Assembly (NCBI RefSeq): GCF_910592395.1
Contig: NC_088315.1
Span: forward strand, 13,871,808 to 13,935,807
Source: Lineus longissimus
Taxonomy: Eukaryota > Nemertea > Pilidiophora > Heteronemertea > Lineidae
Direction: 5' to 3'
Length of the DNA stretch: 64,000 nt
Below are positions 48,126-58,829 of this stretch, piece after piece (positions within the stretch are counted from its first letter, which is position 1; every line of letters begins with the position of its first letter). The translations under genes and the position numbers were made by a program. Below the pieces are notes generated by a model that saw nothing but the letters and a program-made list of their open reading frames with translations, ran no database searches and was not told where the DNA came from.

Positions 48126-48204
48126 ATGGAGTCGTCTGCTTAGTGTTGTATTAGGCCCTGATAAACGGAAGGTAATGGAGTGAAAGTTCGATATTTTTGA
48201 ATGT

Positions 48205-48757
48205 GTTGCATGTGACGCTGTTGCCAAAGACCCGTGCGTCATGCGCTGAGCCCGGCCAACTTGCCACAATATTTATGAAAAGGAGGTTCTCGTCACATAC
48301 ATATGCCTTGTACATTTGACGACATGAAACTCTTTATGCAACGATATGTTTCCTTATTCTGCACAGATGAGGCTTGCATTTCTATGTGGACACCATCCAC
48401 ACAACCGATAACATGCGGAAACCCATCGATATATTTGAATTCCCGCTGCACAGCTTTTGCAACCTGTTGTTCTGGAATCGTTATGAACTGTGCTCGTTTC
48501 CTCGCAAGGGCAACTGAAACTTTCACGACAATTTTTGATAGTAATTGATGATTGAGAAATATGAGTTAGATCCCCTGCTACGATTTGAAAATTTCCTGTT
48601 GCATAGAATGGTAATGCTGCCTTCACCTAGATCTTGAGTGGGGTCGGATTTCCTCGCTTGTAAGATGTTCAAAATTTTCGCGAATCCTACTCTAGTAAAT
48701 CGGTACCGTTTTTTGAATTCTCGATCATTCCAACGTTGACCAGGGTCAACTTAAATG
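48205..48757 (-). pseudogene. PIF/Harbinger transposase remnant (HARBI1-like)
   Basis: Minus-strand blocks run in the expected order: WNDREFKKRYRFTRVGF (about 48740-48690), LPFYATGNFQIVAGDLTH with SQSSI (48620-48545), VALARKRAQF and FPHVIGCVDGVHIEM (48520-48390, with the first catalytic Asp in CVDG), NVQGIC, then ENLLFINIVASWPGSAHDAR (48290-48230, second catalytic Asp in HDAR), ending in VFGNSVT. Frame changes occur near 48630, 48540 and 48290. The third acidic residue and the C-terminus are missing. PIF/Harbinger transposases cut and paste DNA, usually with a MADF/Myb-like partner; a partner remnant occurs at 17.4 kb, but nothing links the two. Confidence 0.9.
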
Positions 48758-48904
48758 ACGTGACGAATGCTTGGAACCCGCGGTGCACCAATATTGTTGA
48801 TATCATGCAGCCTCCCTATGTCTGCAAGACAATGAAGGAAGTCACCCATGTTGCTACTTTCAAAATGCCATGCAAAATGACCGATTCAGATCAGTGTAGA
48901 AGCT

Positions 48905-49075
48905 GTAAAGGTTGGCTCAGACCAACTTTGAGAATAAAGGATTTCATAAGCAGTAATAAAGCTTCACTTTTTGACCGGTAATGTTCTAAAAACCAGACCA
49001 ACCTTTCATAGGTAGAGAGAAAAAGGTTGGTCTTTTCCTAGAAATAAAGGTTGATCCTAAAATTGCAAAAAGTTG
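48905..49075. repeat. Cluster of AAGGTTGGTC words in both orientations
   Basis: AAAGGTTGG, GACCAACCTTT, AAAAGGTTGGTC and AAAGGTTGATC occur within 170 bp, giving local hairpins. No gene. Confidence 0.5.
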
Positions 49076-49079
49076 ACCT

Positions 49080-52000
49080 AACATGACAACAATAGGCATA
49101 ATGTTGACCTTTAGACTTTATGAGCAGTCTAAAATACCAGCCTATATCTGTATCCTTTCTAGTGCAATTGAGCCCACTTACCAACCTGTTTAAAAATTAT
49201 ATGACAATTGCACATGCAACAATGGTGTCACAACTATTTTTTACTGACCAGTAAACATCATTTAGGGCGACATGTGCAGCTTGTAGTAACAAATAAGACT
49301 CGTGAATGAGCCATCTTGGAAAGGAGTGGAAGCGTCCGCCAGACGTAAATCACCAATGCACGCAGAGACACCATCCCTGGTACACATTTGATTAATGCGA
49401 TTACCAGCATGTTATCACAAATTAGCAAAATGTGACTTGTCAAGCTAACGACATTACAATCGACCGTTAATATGAGTAGCTCCATTGACGCCATCTTATC
49501 GTGTTATCATCAAAGATAACACGATTGCTGAATAAAATCAAAGGAGAATCATAAGAAAGCCTTGGTTGATAACATTTTAACTTAATTAGCTTTTGACAAA
49601 GTTTGAAAGTTGTGTAAAATCTATAAAGTGGCGCTTCAATGTACTTAACGTTGCTTTAAGGTACACAACAATACGATTAAATTTTGCTTCCTCGCGTCTG
49701 CCTCTTTTGAACAATTCACTTATTCCTGAAGAATTCAATCACCATTAACTGTTAGAATAGGATTTTAATAAGACCGATTTATCTTTCTTTCACTTGGATC
49801 GTATGAACGTGAATCCATGGCCGTAACAAGAAACGGACAGTCGACAGTCAAGTGTCACTCATAAATATCGCCAGGGTGTGGTACTTTATTAGTATAATAT
49901 AACTGCTCTTGCACTGCAAAATGCATCATAAAATGTCAAATGTTGTACATAACACTTACATGTTAAAGATGAACTGACATCTTCAACGTTTTGTAATAAT
50001 ATATGATAACAATAAACAATACAATAAAAACGTCACGTTGTGAAATCGCAGAATTCGTAATTCACGCAAGCCGCCTGGCTGAATTCAACACCCGGGGAAA
50101 ATTACGTCATACCAAGTATGCTGAAGCGAGAGTGGTCATTATTAGCCCCGAGCTAGATACTGGCAGATCGCTGGTGTTGAAGAATTTAAATTACTCATTC
50201 AGGAAAGACTCCTCTCTAACGTACTACGAATATATTGAGGACATAAGCGGCAAGAAGCTGCTGCCATATTTCATGCCGGGTCGAGTACGGGCGAGAGGCG
50301 TCGGACCCGAGCCGCGGATCGGTACGAAAACTCGGTCGGTTCGTCCAATCAAAAAATAAAATGCTTTTCAAAAATCGACCTGGCACGTTCTCGATTGTAT
50401 GTTTGATGTTATGTTACTAGAAAATAACTTTCTTTACTATAGGAGTTAACAGTTCAATATTGAAAACGAGGCTTCAATACTGAATTTTGAACTTTGAGTG
50501 AGCCTTCTGGGGTCTCGTATTACCGATTCACCTGACGTAACGTCATTTTTACCTTCGTGATGCGGGCTCTCCCCAATCTCCTAGCCTCACCATTGGTAAC
50601 GGCGTTGCTTAGTGATACCAGCACCGTTTACTGGCGTACGTTTGCTCCGCAGCAATTGCTAGCTATCGTCTCATTGAGATATTGGGATCGACCCACAAAA
50701 GCGTTCAGGGCCGACCCGAGGAAGTGAGAGTGTCATTATAATTTCATGTTTAATACCAGGCGCGACATTCGGCTCGGTACTACCAGATATGACGTTTTTA
50801 TGGGGTGACGTTACGCCGAGCGGGTCGCATGAATTTCCGCAGTGCCATTTTTCATTGACGCACTGTTCATTAAAATTTGATATCAAATTGTAACACGTTG
50901 AAAACTTCATTTCATCCTTTGTCTCTCGGGTAAACGCTGTCTCTTAGAAATTTCTAAATTCTAATTTCTTCAAAGGTTTTTGACACTTTTGGGAAAATCT
51001 TAAAAAGGTTTTTCTGACAAAACAAGCATGCATGTTATCCGTGAAGAGGGCAATTAAGTTGAAACGGCTATACCTTGAATCACATTAGCAGAATGATAGA
51101 ACTGCATAGTGAATCTCATTCTGTTTGATTATTGCGACCGTTACCTAAGCTTGTATGTTGGCTAGGTAATTGTCCTTGGAATGATTTTGAAAAACAGTCA
51201 TTCCTTAATATGAACTGCAGCAGTAATCCGTTAATGTTCGACGATGTATATTTTTCGTCCAATATTATAGCGAAAGATTATATCTTATAATTGGAAATAG
51301 TTTACTCGGTCTAAATGTGAACTCGATCCCTGTCGCCTAGTTTTGAATAAATGGTACTCCGGGTGAAATAAATAAGCTCATCTTGTAGAGTAAAGTATCA
51401 GAGAAACGCACCAATCCTCCTCCAGCCAGTTGTCGTTATTCCACTCTTTAACACGGACCAGTGTCCTCTCGAGGCCCTGTACCACTGCGGCATACAGGTT
51501 GTTATAGCGTTCACGGGCATGCCGGGATTTGCACTATTTGGGTGCCGACAACCACAACGAACTTCGACAGAATCGGACGCCAACCACGCTTTCATATGTT
51601 ATGAGGTATCAGAGTCTTTTCAATTGAAAGACTCTTGTTGTATCAGAGTCTTATTTGTATGCATGCCTGGGCAACATGAGGCTATACTTTTAATCACATC
51701 GGTCACAAACTGTCCCTGAGTAGCATTTTCGCTATAAAATTATCATGATCACTCTGACTTATCATAGCCTTATTTACGAAGTTGACGTACATGTACATGT
51801 AGTATTGAACAGTGTAAGCAAAAAGAATGTTCCGGGTGTACACGGAAGTGAAAACGGCTTCCACGTTGGACAGATATATTTTTCAATTATTATTAAATGC
51901 TAGTAGAAATCCCATGTGCGCTGTATGTTAATTAGTCATGACCTGTTGACCTACGCCTTCTGAAGGGTTTGATTCGGTCACAGAAAACTGCCTGAGAGTA

Positions 52001-52425
52001 TACACAACGCCCATATACTGATTATCCAGCCTCCAATGTTTTTGCCATTTGTGACAGTCCATGAGAAGAGACGATCAGGATGTCGAAATTAACTTGATCA
52101 AATTCTAAATGCACTGATCCGGCAGACATGCTATGAAAAACATCGAAATTTGCCACAAGAGGTACGTGCAAACTTCTCCAAAATCATGGAAAGTGTCCAT
52201 GAGGAATGCTTTAAATTACACAATTACACAATCATGGTTTGCAGCGTAATTAGTTACGTTAATGGTAAATAACAAGGCAAATTCCAGGAATGTAGTTTAG
52301 TGTTTTTTACATCGTCCCCCTCTCCTAGGATGTCTTGCCATCCAAGGCTAACGAGCGACATCTCCCGGGATTGTTATCGGACTGTTTCTCTTTCAGATGC
52401 CTTGCCCCGACCAAGAACGATTGAA
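49080..52425. other. Stretch without recognisable genes
   Basis: Contains a short perfect hairpin at 49500-49523 (CGTGTTATC...GATAACACG) and a palindrome near 51612 (AGAGTCTTTTCAATTG...). The frame at 50003-50359 (118 residues) shows no family features or splice context that I trust. Confidence 0.4.
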
Positions 52426-52431
52426 TTGCAT

Positions 52432-52894
52432 CTACTCAGAGTTATAATCCAAGTCTTCCGACTCCGAGACAAATCGCATTGACCGGCTGATGAGATAATC
52501 TTCTCGGAGCAAATATGGTTTTAAGGCGCCAGGAGTTAACCTTTTTATTGAACTCTCCAGGGTTTTTTCAAAATTTGGAGAGAACCAACTCGGCATGTAT
52601 ACAGATTTCTTGGCCAGATCGAAACAGATGAAAGAAACAGAGGGCTCAGGGCTGAGGATTGGTTTGCAGTCGATATTCGTGACATCATGATATAAACATG
52701 TTGAACCCCTAAAAGGCAACCTTCTTCTCAGAGTAGTTCTATTGTAACGGGATAGCTGGTCCAGAGATGTCAAAGCGTCAACAATGACAAAAGACAAAGG
52801 CAATCCTACTATATAATTTAAGGATTGAGGTGATGTGTGTGTGCTGAAATATCTCACTTTGTCGGACTTAAGGGCAAGTTGTACTGCCTTGCAT
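52432..52894 (-). CDS. Probable terminal exon of an unrecognised gene
   Basis: On the minus strand an open frame of up to 177 codons ends with TAG at 52432. A plausible 3' splice site (pyrimidine-containing tract, then CATTTCAACCAG) precedes 52894 and would begin the exon one base before codon TGC. The coded sequence has varied, protein-like composition: a hydrophobic stretch (YIVGLPLSFVIVDALTSL), basic patches (RTTLRRRLPFRG), FICFDLAKKSVYMPSW and an acidic C-terminus (SESEDLDYNSE). I do not recognise the family and see no transposon features. Upstream exons would lie above 53 kb and were not identified; no nearby polyadenylation signal is obvious. Confidence 0.45.
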
Positions 52895-52969
52895 CTGGTT
52901 GAAATGGATTTGAGGCATACAGGAAAGGGATGAATGTATTGATTTTCGGTTTGTTTCTGTTTCATTTAG

Positions 52970-54530
52970 TAATTCTATTCTATCAGGATTAGGATTAGGA
53001 ATGATGCTGGTGAAGTCCCTGCTGAATACCAACAAAATGTATCTTAACAAATGGTGGCAATGGCATATAGACTAGTGTGTGAGAAGGAATCGCAACAAAT
53101 GATGTCGATGTTGAATAAATACCAACAAATTCATCCTAACATATGTGACGTCGATCACTGGTCAAGTGCGGTGCTGTGCTAAACCGGTGTGAACTCTTTA
53201 AGTGCGGTTCTGTGCTAAAAAGAGAGTTGCATATCGCAGTGTGTTCTTCGTTGATATTTTTTTCAACATTCACTTCAATCCTTTGATGAATCAGATCCAC
53301 TGATGATATGATTCAAGGCGACTGGGCCTTAATCAAATATTTATTTCAGCAGTATTAGGTACAATGAAATTACCATCCCATGTTGGGATCAAATACTTTT
53401 CAGCAATACTAATACCCTTTGATTCAATTCAAAATGTGTTTTTCACCTGTGCGCAATGCAGATCCACATTTATTAGAATGTTTCAAAACTGTGTGTAATT
53501 TCATTGGTTTTATCTCACCAATGTGTGGTCAAAGCAATGATATCCCTACCAGAACAGCGCACTAAGTTTAACATTTATTTTAATGTCATCACACAAACTC
53601 CAATTAATGTCAGATCAGTGATTGCAATCCTTTGCCAAATTAAATGTGCTTGATAATGTATTAAGAATCGGATCTGACCAAAATTCACTGTCACAGAGGT
53701 CATGTGACCTAGGGCATAACGTGTACAAAGTTTCGAGTTCATCATAGCACCAGCGGTGAAGAAACGTGCCACAGGATACGACGACGGACACCGGGCTAAT
53801 TTTATAGACTCCCCTAACGATTAGCCAAAACATGTGTCAGTACAGACATGAGACTGGTACTGTAAACCCTGAAATTTTTGTAAGAAAGTTTCAAAACGAG
53901 TGAATCGATGGAAAATTCAACCTCTATTTTTAATGCCCCTAGCCATTTCATTTACTTTTTAAATTAATTGCCTCTTTTCTCAGGTTTAATTCTGCCACCA
54001 ATAAGGACGTCACCCAGCGCGACATCAAGGCTGTGATTGATGTCAGTGGGAAAGGCGACTTTCCACATTTGCATATTGAAGGTTGGGTTTTTGTATTTCA
54101 ACACCAGTAACATGAGTAAGCAGAAAAGTTCTTCAAAAAAATACAGTTTCACGTTTGTGAATGCTACAGCTGTGATTCAGTCTTCAAGAAACAACTGTGA
54201 AACAAGACAACTACATGTACCCACTGCTGGTCCTTCTCAAAAACAATATTCTCACAACCAGGCAATTCCTGTTTTTTGTACAATGTACATGTAGTTCAGT
54301 TAAATCACTTTGATTTTGAATATCTTGCCAGGCGATTATTGCTAGAATAGAAATGCCTGACGTTGAAAAGATTTGAGTGTTGTTGGTGACATGATGATGC
54401 GAGATAAGGTGCAAGAGGCTACTTTTGCAAGTCCTGGCTATATATTTTACTATTCACTACAAATTTAATTACATTTGCACTTTGCTGACACCTGCAAAAA
54501 GTTCCATTGTTGCTCCTTTGTAATTGATAC
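52970..54530. other. Stretch with minor repeats, no supported gene
   Basis: AAGTGCGG(T)...GCTGTGCTAAA-type words are duplicated at 53164 and 53200, and ATACCAACAAA occurs at 53026 and 53118. GACGACGGACACCGGGC near 53780 and CTGTAAACCCTGAAA at 53867 are of a kind common at the ends of dispersed invertebrate repeats, but no boundaries can be drawn. Confidence 0.35.
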
Positions 54531-54544
54531 GATTATCGTTACAG

Positions 54545-54653
54545 AGGCATTAAGGATCTACTTCCGAAGCCTGAGAGACCAACATAAACGTCAATCGAAG
54601 GGATAGACAATGCCCATAAGATTAAGTGCCGCCGGCAAATACGTCTTAGAGAG
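54545..54653 (+). pseudogene. Possible decayed exon upstream of 54979
   Basis: It is bounded by TACAG on the left and GTTAGT on the right. One frame reads ALRIYFRSLRDQHKRQ and, after an in-frame TAG, LSAAGKYVLER. The amino-acid style suits a DNA-binding or transposon-type protein. The in-frame stop, and a donor phase that does not fit the next exon, argue against a functional exon. Confidence 0.25.
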
Positions 54654-54978
54654 GTTAGTATTTTTTGATTGACTGCCAGCCGTTTCTTTCTGAAATGTCT
54701 GATCCCATGCTGGGATTGACTAAACGTGCACAGAAAATTACTACTTGTGTCATTGGTGGACAGTTGCTAAATATGGTCCAATCTGCAGGCTGCTTGGTAG
54801 CTTGTTGAAATTCTATTTGTCTTAGATTGTTGCAGTACATCGTGCATCTTGGAGGTTAGTTATGCAAATTGATGATGCAGAGTGCACAATGCCCTGCTGG
54901 AGTGTACAGTACGCCCGTTGCACTAGAAAGTGAAAGTATTGCATGCAATTTTGGTGTGTTTTCCCTTGTATTTTGCAG

Positions 54979-55356
54979 AAGTGTGAACAACTCGAAAGAG
55001 CTTTGCAAGCGAGTGGTTGGGACGAAGACGGCGTGAGGAAAGCGGAAGGAATCATGGCCCCCGAATTCATGAGTTCCGAAGAAAGTGACGTTGAAATAAG
55101 TGATAAGATGGGGATTGAAACCAATGTATTTGTTGTCAAACGCCTCAAGTGGGAATCGAAGAAAATGCGCAGCATAAAAAAGAAGTTGCGCAAAATCTGT
55201 GATGAGTCACGTTCATCAAGACAAACCAAGATGATGACAACAAGAGTGCGAGACAGGATTTATTCAAATCGGCCAGCTCCTGCAGCTGCTCATGCGCTAA
55301 GCTGGACTGTGCGTTCGGCCGAGGAACGACCAACCAACCTCGAAGAGCAGCAGTAA
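54979..55356 (+). CDS. Terminal exon of an unrecognised, charged protein
   Basis: A textbook 3' splice site (TTTTCCCTTGTATTTTGCAG) precedes 54979 and keeps the frame open to TAA at 55354-55356. The ~125-residue product starts KCEQLERALQASGWDEDGV, has an acidic block (EFMSSEESDVEISDK), a KRLKWESKKMRSIKKKLRKI basic stretch that may form a helix, and ends with RPAPAAAHALSWTVRS. The acidic MSSEES followed by a W-x-SKK block recalls a group of uncharacterised proteins in marine invertebrates that I know only from memory, possibly transposon-associated. No function is assigned. The long 3' region (to the AATAAA at 58810) contains the segmental duplication and its insertions. Confidence 0.6.
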   Translation, partial: KCEQLERALQASGWDEDGVRKAEGIMAPEFMSSEESDVEISDKMGIETNVFVVKRLKWESKKMRSIKKKLRKICDESRSSRQTKMMTTRVRDRIYSNRPAPAAAHALSWTVRSAEERPTNLEEQQ

Positions 55357-55905
55357 TCCCTTTTTATTTGGTGTGGCGTGCTATTCGTATGTAATATACA
55401 GTGGGTACTTAATTTGCTGGTTTTGTGGCATGATTGACTAACCCCAGGATTTCCTCATTAAATTTTGCATTTTAGGACTGCAACGTGCTATATAATTATA
55501 AAGAAGGACATTTCCCAATAGTCACGACTTTTCAATAAGTAGCGACGTATGTTTCATGTTATTTGATTTTCATTATGTCATTTGAGAAAAGGCCCATTTG
55601 TCTGTATTGGAAAGTGTTGATGCCCTAGTAAAGTAGGAACCATGAAAAAGTTGAAACGGACCCTGATTCCATGAACCTGATGATTGTCTGTTACATGAAG
55701 GCCGAATGCTTCACTTGTTAAAAATGGTAAACCGGGCTTATTTCCGAGGCCTAGTCCCCCCTTCTAGACCTCACTCATCTTGACTTAGTAAATTCTAGGA
55801 AAGAGCAGTTAATTGAGTACCCACTGTAATTATTCTATTATCAAGTTTGTGGGAAAAAAATTTATATTTGTGCGACGGAATGAAGCTCATTAACATTGAA
55901 AGTCT

Positions 55906-57585
55906 ACATTTTTGTAGATTGTAGTCAAAATTTAAACTGCTGTACTGTTAAGTTTGAATGTGAGTTTTACCGTAGTAATTCATCAGCTGGACATGTATGT
56001 GGTATTTCAATTTGTAAACTTCAATACATACTTCAATTTGCATACATATAATTAGTGCCCAAATTGTACGTCACATTGCATCATATCATATGGATGATAC
56101 TCAAACGGCACTAGTTCTGAGATGGTCCATACGTCTATTGGAGTTATAAAAATGTGTTTAATTCATGATATATTTTTATATTTTGTGACTTTGTAGATTT
56201 TAGGCTAGAGTAGTGTTTCTTCCAGAAACTTAGGGTAGGGTTTTTTAGCTCACCTGGGTGAGCTTATGTCGTCATGTCTTGTCCGTCGGTCGGTCCGTCT
56301 GTCCGTCCGTCCGGCGTCCGTCAACAATGGTGGCACGTTTGCTCACCATTGAGTCTAGGTGGTTGAAACTTGGTGTGCGGATGTCTTATGAGAGCATGAC
56401 CTGACATACCGAAAATCATTGCAATTTGGCCTACTTTCTGGGCTCCAGGCGGCCATCTTTGAAAACCTTATTTTGTCAATATCTCATGAATGCTGATAGC
56501 TAGGATCTTAAATTTTTTTCTGTGGATACCTCTGAAGAGACTACATGATATAATACCAAGGTTTTTGATTTGACCTACTTTTCAAGGTTACAGAGGTCAA
56601 ACTCTATAATTTCACCGCAGGTGGCACGTTTCGTCATCACTTGTTTCAGACTCTTTAAATTTGGTATGTAGACACTTATTGAGCATCTCTACATGTTGAC
56701 CAAAAAAGTAGGTCAATGCGGCCAACTTTTTTGGGCTCCAGGCAGCCATCTTGGAAAACCTTATTTTGTCAATATCTCATGAACGCTGATAGCTAGAACA
56801 CTGAAATTGTTACTGTCAATACTTCTGATGAGACTACATGACATAATGTGCGGGTTTCTGATTTGACCTACTTTTGAAGGTCACAGAGGTCAAACTCTAA
56901 AATTTCAGCGAAGGTAGCACGTTTTGTCATTAATTATCCTAGACCCTTCAAATTTGATATGTAGACACCTATTGGGCATCTCTACATATTTACAAAAATT
57001 CAGGTCAATGTGACCTACTTTTCAGGTGTAAATAGGTCAGGTCATGACATAACACTCAATGTCAGTTATATCAAGAAACCTTCACTTTGTGATCTTCAAA
57101 GGTGAATTATTGATTGATATGATCAAGATTGACATAGAGCTTGTAACATTTTAACCTTGGCTTAGTTTCCAAGGTCAGAAAGGTCAAACTATAAAATTTC
57201 ACTTAAAGTTGATATATTCACTTTTGTCTGAGATTCTTCAAGTTTTATATGGAGACTCCTAATGGGATCTATACACGTTGACCCAATTTAGGTCAATTGT
57301 GACCTAGTTTATCAAGTTGCAGAAGTCAAACTCTAAAAGTGTCATTGACCTGCCACATTTTTTCATATCTAAAAGTCAATTTAACCTCCATATGTCATTT
57401 CATCTGCAATTTAATGATTCCCAGGTGAGCACAATGTCCCCAGGACATTTCATTTAGATTAGCAACGGCAGGGTAACCTGAGACAAAAGACAGGGGAGTC
57501 GCCCTTCTGTACAAAATAGAAAATGTTTGAAAAAAAACCGGGAGCATTTTTAGAGGGGCAGCTGCAGGGTGCTGCGCCGTACATC
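55906..57585 (+). repeat. Segmental duplication, copy A
   Basis: CTACATTTTTGTAGATTG (55906) through TGCTGCGCCGT (57578) matches copy B at 57715-58545 throughout, apart from insertions. Shared landmarks include GATGATACTCAAA, GAGTTATAAAAATGTGTTT, TTTTAGGCTAGAGTAGT and AGATTAGCAACGGCAGGG. Copy A carries the 1.2-kb element at 56245-57455 and lacks the 159-bp MITE of copy B. Confidence 0.9.
56245..57455 (+). mobile_element. 1.2-kb element (AGCTCACCTGGG ends), inserted in copy A
   Basis: It is delimited by comparison with copy B, which reads GGGTTTTAAGATTAGC across the site. Left end TTAGCTCACCTGGGTGAGC; right part CCCAGGTGAGCACAATG, then GGACATTTCAT. GCTCACCTGGG and CCCAGGTGAGC are inverted. A (GTCCGTC)n stretch lies near the left end. 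The body is about three tandem ~293-bp modules, marked by AGGTCAAACT at 56594, 56887 and 57181. No coding sequence. The same left end recurs at 63425. Target duplication is ambiguous because of the T run. Confidence 0.8.
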
Positions 57586-57714
57586 ATTGTGGTGTTTATC
57601 ATCACTCAAAAATGTTCTGTCAATTTTGTGTGATGAGCCACTTTTATCTCTGATATAGTCATGCACATATTATTTTAATGACAATGCATTATAATATACA
57701 TTAACATAGAAATT

Positions 57715-58545
57715 CTACATTTTTGTAGATTGCAATCCACTTGTAGTCAAGATTGAAACTGCTGTATTTTGAATTGGTTTAAATGTGAGTTTTACTGTAA
57801 TTCATCAGCTGACCGGACGTGTATTGTGGTATTTTTGATTTTTGTAAACTTCAATTTGCATGTACAGTACATATATAAATATTGTGATCATGATGATAAA
57901 GACATTTGGCAATATATGGTAAAATCGATCTGACTTGCAGTGCATATATGGAGCCATGATACTCATACTGTCATCTCTCTATCTGCTGCAAGCTATATAT
58001 ATAGTTGTCGATCTTGTTTATGTGTCTAGTGAAATTAATCATGGGTAGAAAATAACACCAGGGCAAAGTGCCCAAGTTGTCACATTGCATCATGATATGG
58101 GGCCATACTTTTAGTATGTACATGTATGCACATTTTCCCCGTTTTTGCCCCCCTGTACGCATGAGTAGATACAAAATAATGTACAGCAAGTACATTAGAG
58201 TACGCATTTTGACACTGATTTTCCGTACCCCTGATGCGTACATACTAGTATGGCCCCTATGGATGATACTCAAAACGACATTATTTTTGAGATTGTCCAT
58301 GGAGTTATAAAAATGTGTTTGTTTTCATGTACCCTATATTTGTTACTTTGTAGATTTTAGGCTAGAGTAGTCTTTCTTTAAGAAACTTAGGTTAGGGTTT
58401 TAAGATTAGCAACGGCAGGGTTAACTGAGAAAAAAGACATGGGAGTCGCCTTATATATATGGATAATATAAAATGTTTGAAAAAAAACAGGGAGCATTTT
58501 TAGAGGGGGGGGGCAGAGGTGCTGCGCCGTTCTATTTTAAGCTAG
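57715..58545 (+). repeat. Segmental duplication, copy B
   Basis: Partner of 55906-57585. Relative to copy A it has about 180 extra bases at 57882-58060 (insertion here or deletion in A) and the 159-bp MITE at 58099-58257, and it lacks the 1.2-kb element. Confidence 0.9.
58099..58257. mobile_element. 159-bp MITE with TAT target duplication
   Basis: Ends GGGGCCATAC and GTATGGCCCC are perfect inverted repeats, flanked by TAT on both sides. Copy A reads ATCATATGGATG across the site and is the empty site. A 3-bp T/A-rich target is compatible with PIF/Harbinger-type transposition, which is an inference from length and sequence of the duplication only. Confidence 0.85.
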
Positions 58546-58809
58546 AAGAAATTCTAGACTTGGGGTATTAGCTGTATGTATATTGAGAGCTTAATAGATC
58601 CAATTCCATCTCCTTAAAGCTTGATGCAGAATGTCTTTAAGAAAACCCAATTAATTAACCATCTATTCTAAGCCAATCTGAACCCCTGCCTTGTTCATGT
58701 TGTTGTTCATGTAAAAAGTACAAAAATTATTGATACAGTCTACTTTATACATCTTTGCTTCTCAGGTATCTCAAAACTATATTTTTGTATGATTTTATAT
58801 TGCAAGAGA

Positions 58810-58815
58810 AATAAA
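58810..58815 (+). terminator. Candidate polyadenylation signal
   Basis: AATAAA in an AT-rich context followed by T-rich sequence, 3.4 kb downstream of the exon at 54979-55356. A transcript that long is possible but unproven. Confidence 0.25.
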
Positions 58816-58829
58816 TATTTTCTAATTTT

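Noticed and set aside
50003-50359. 118-residue plus-strand frame
   Set aside because: No recognisable domain and no supporting signals; could be real, but I cannot support it.
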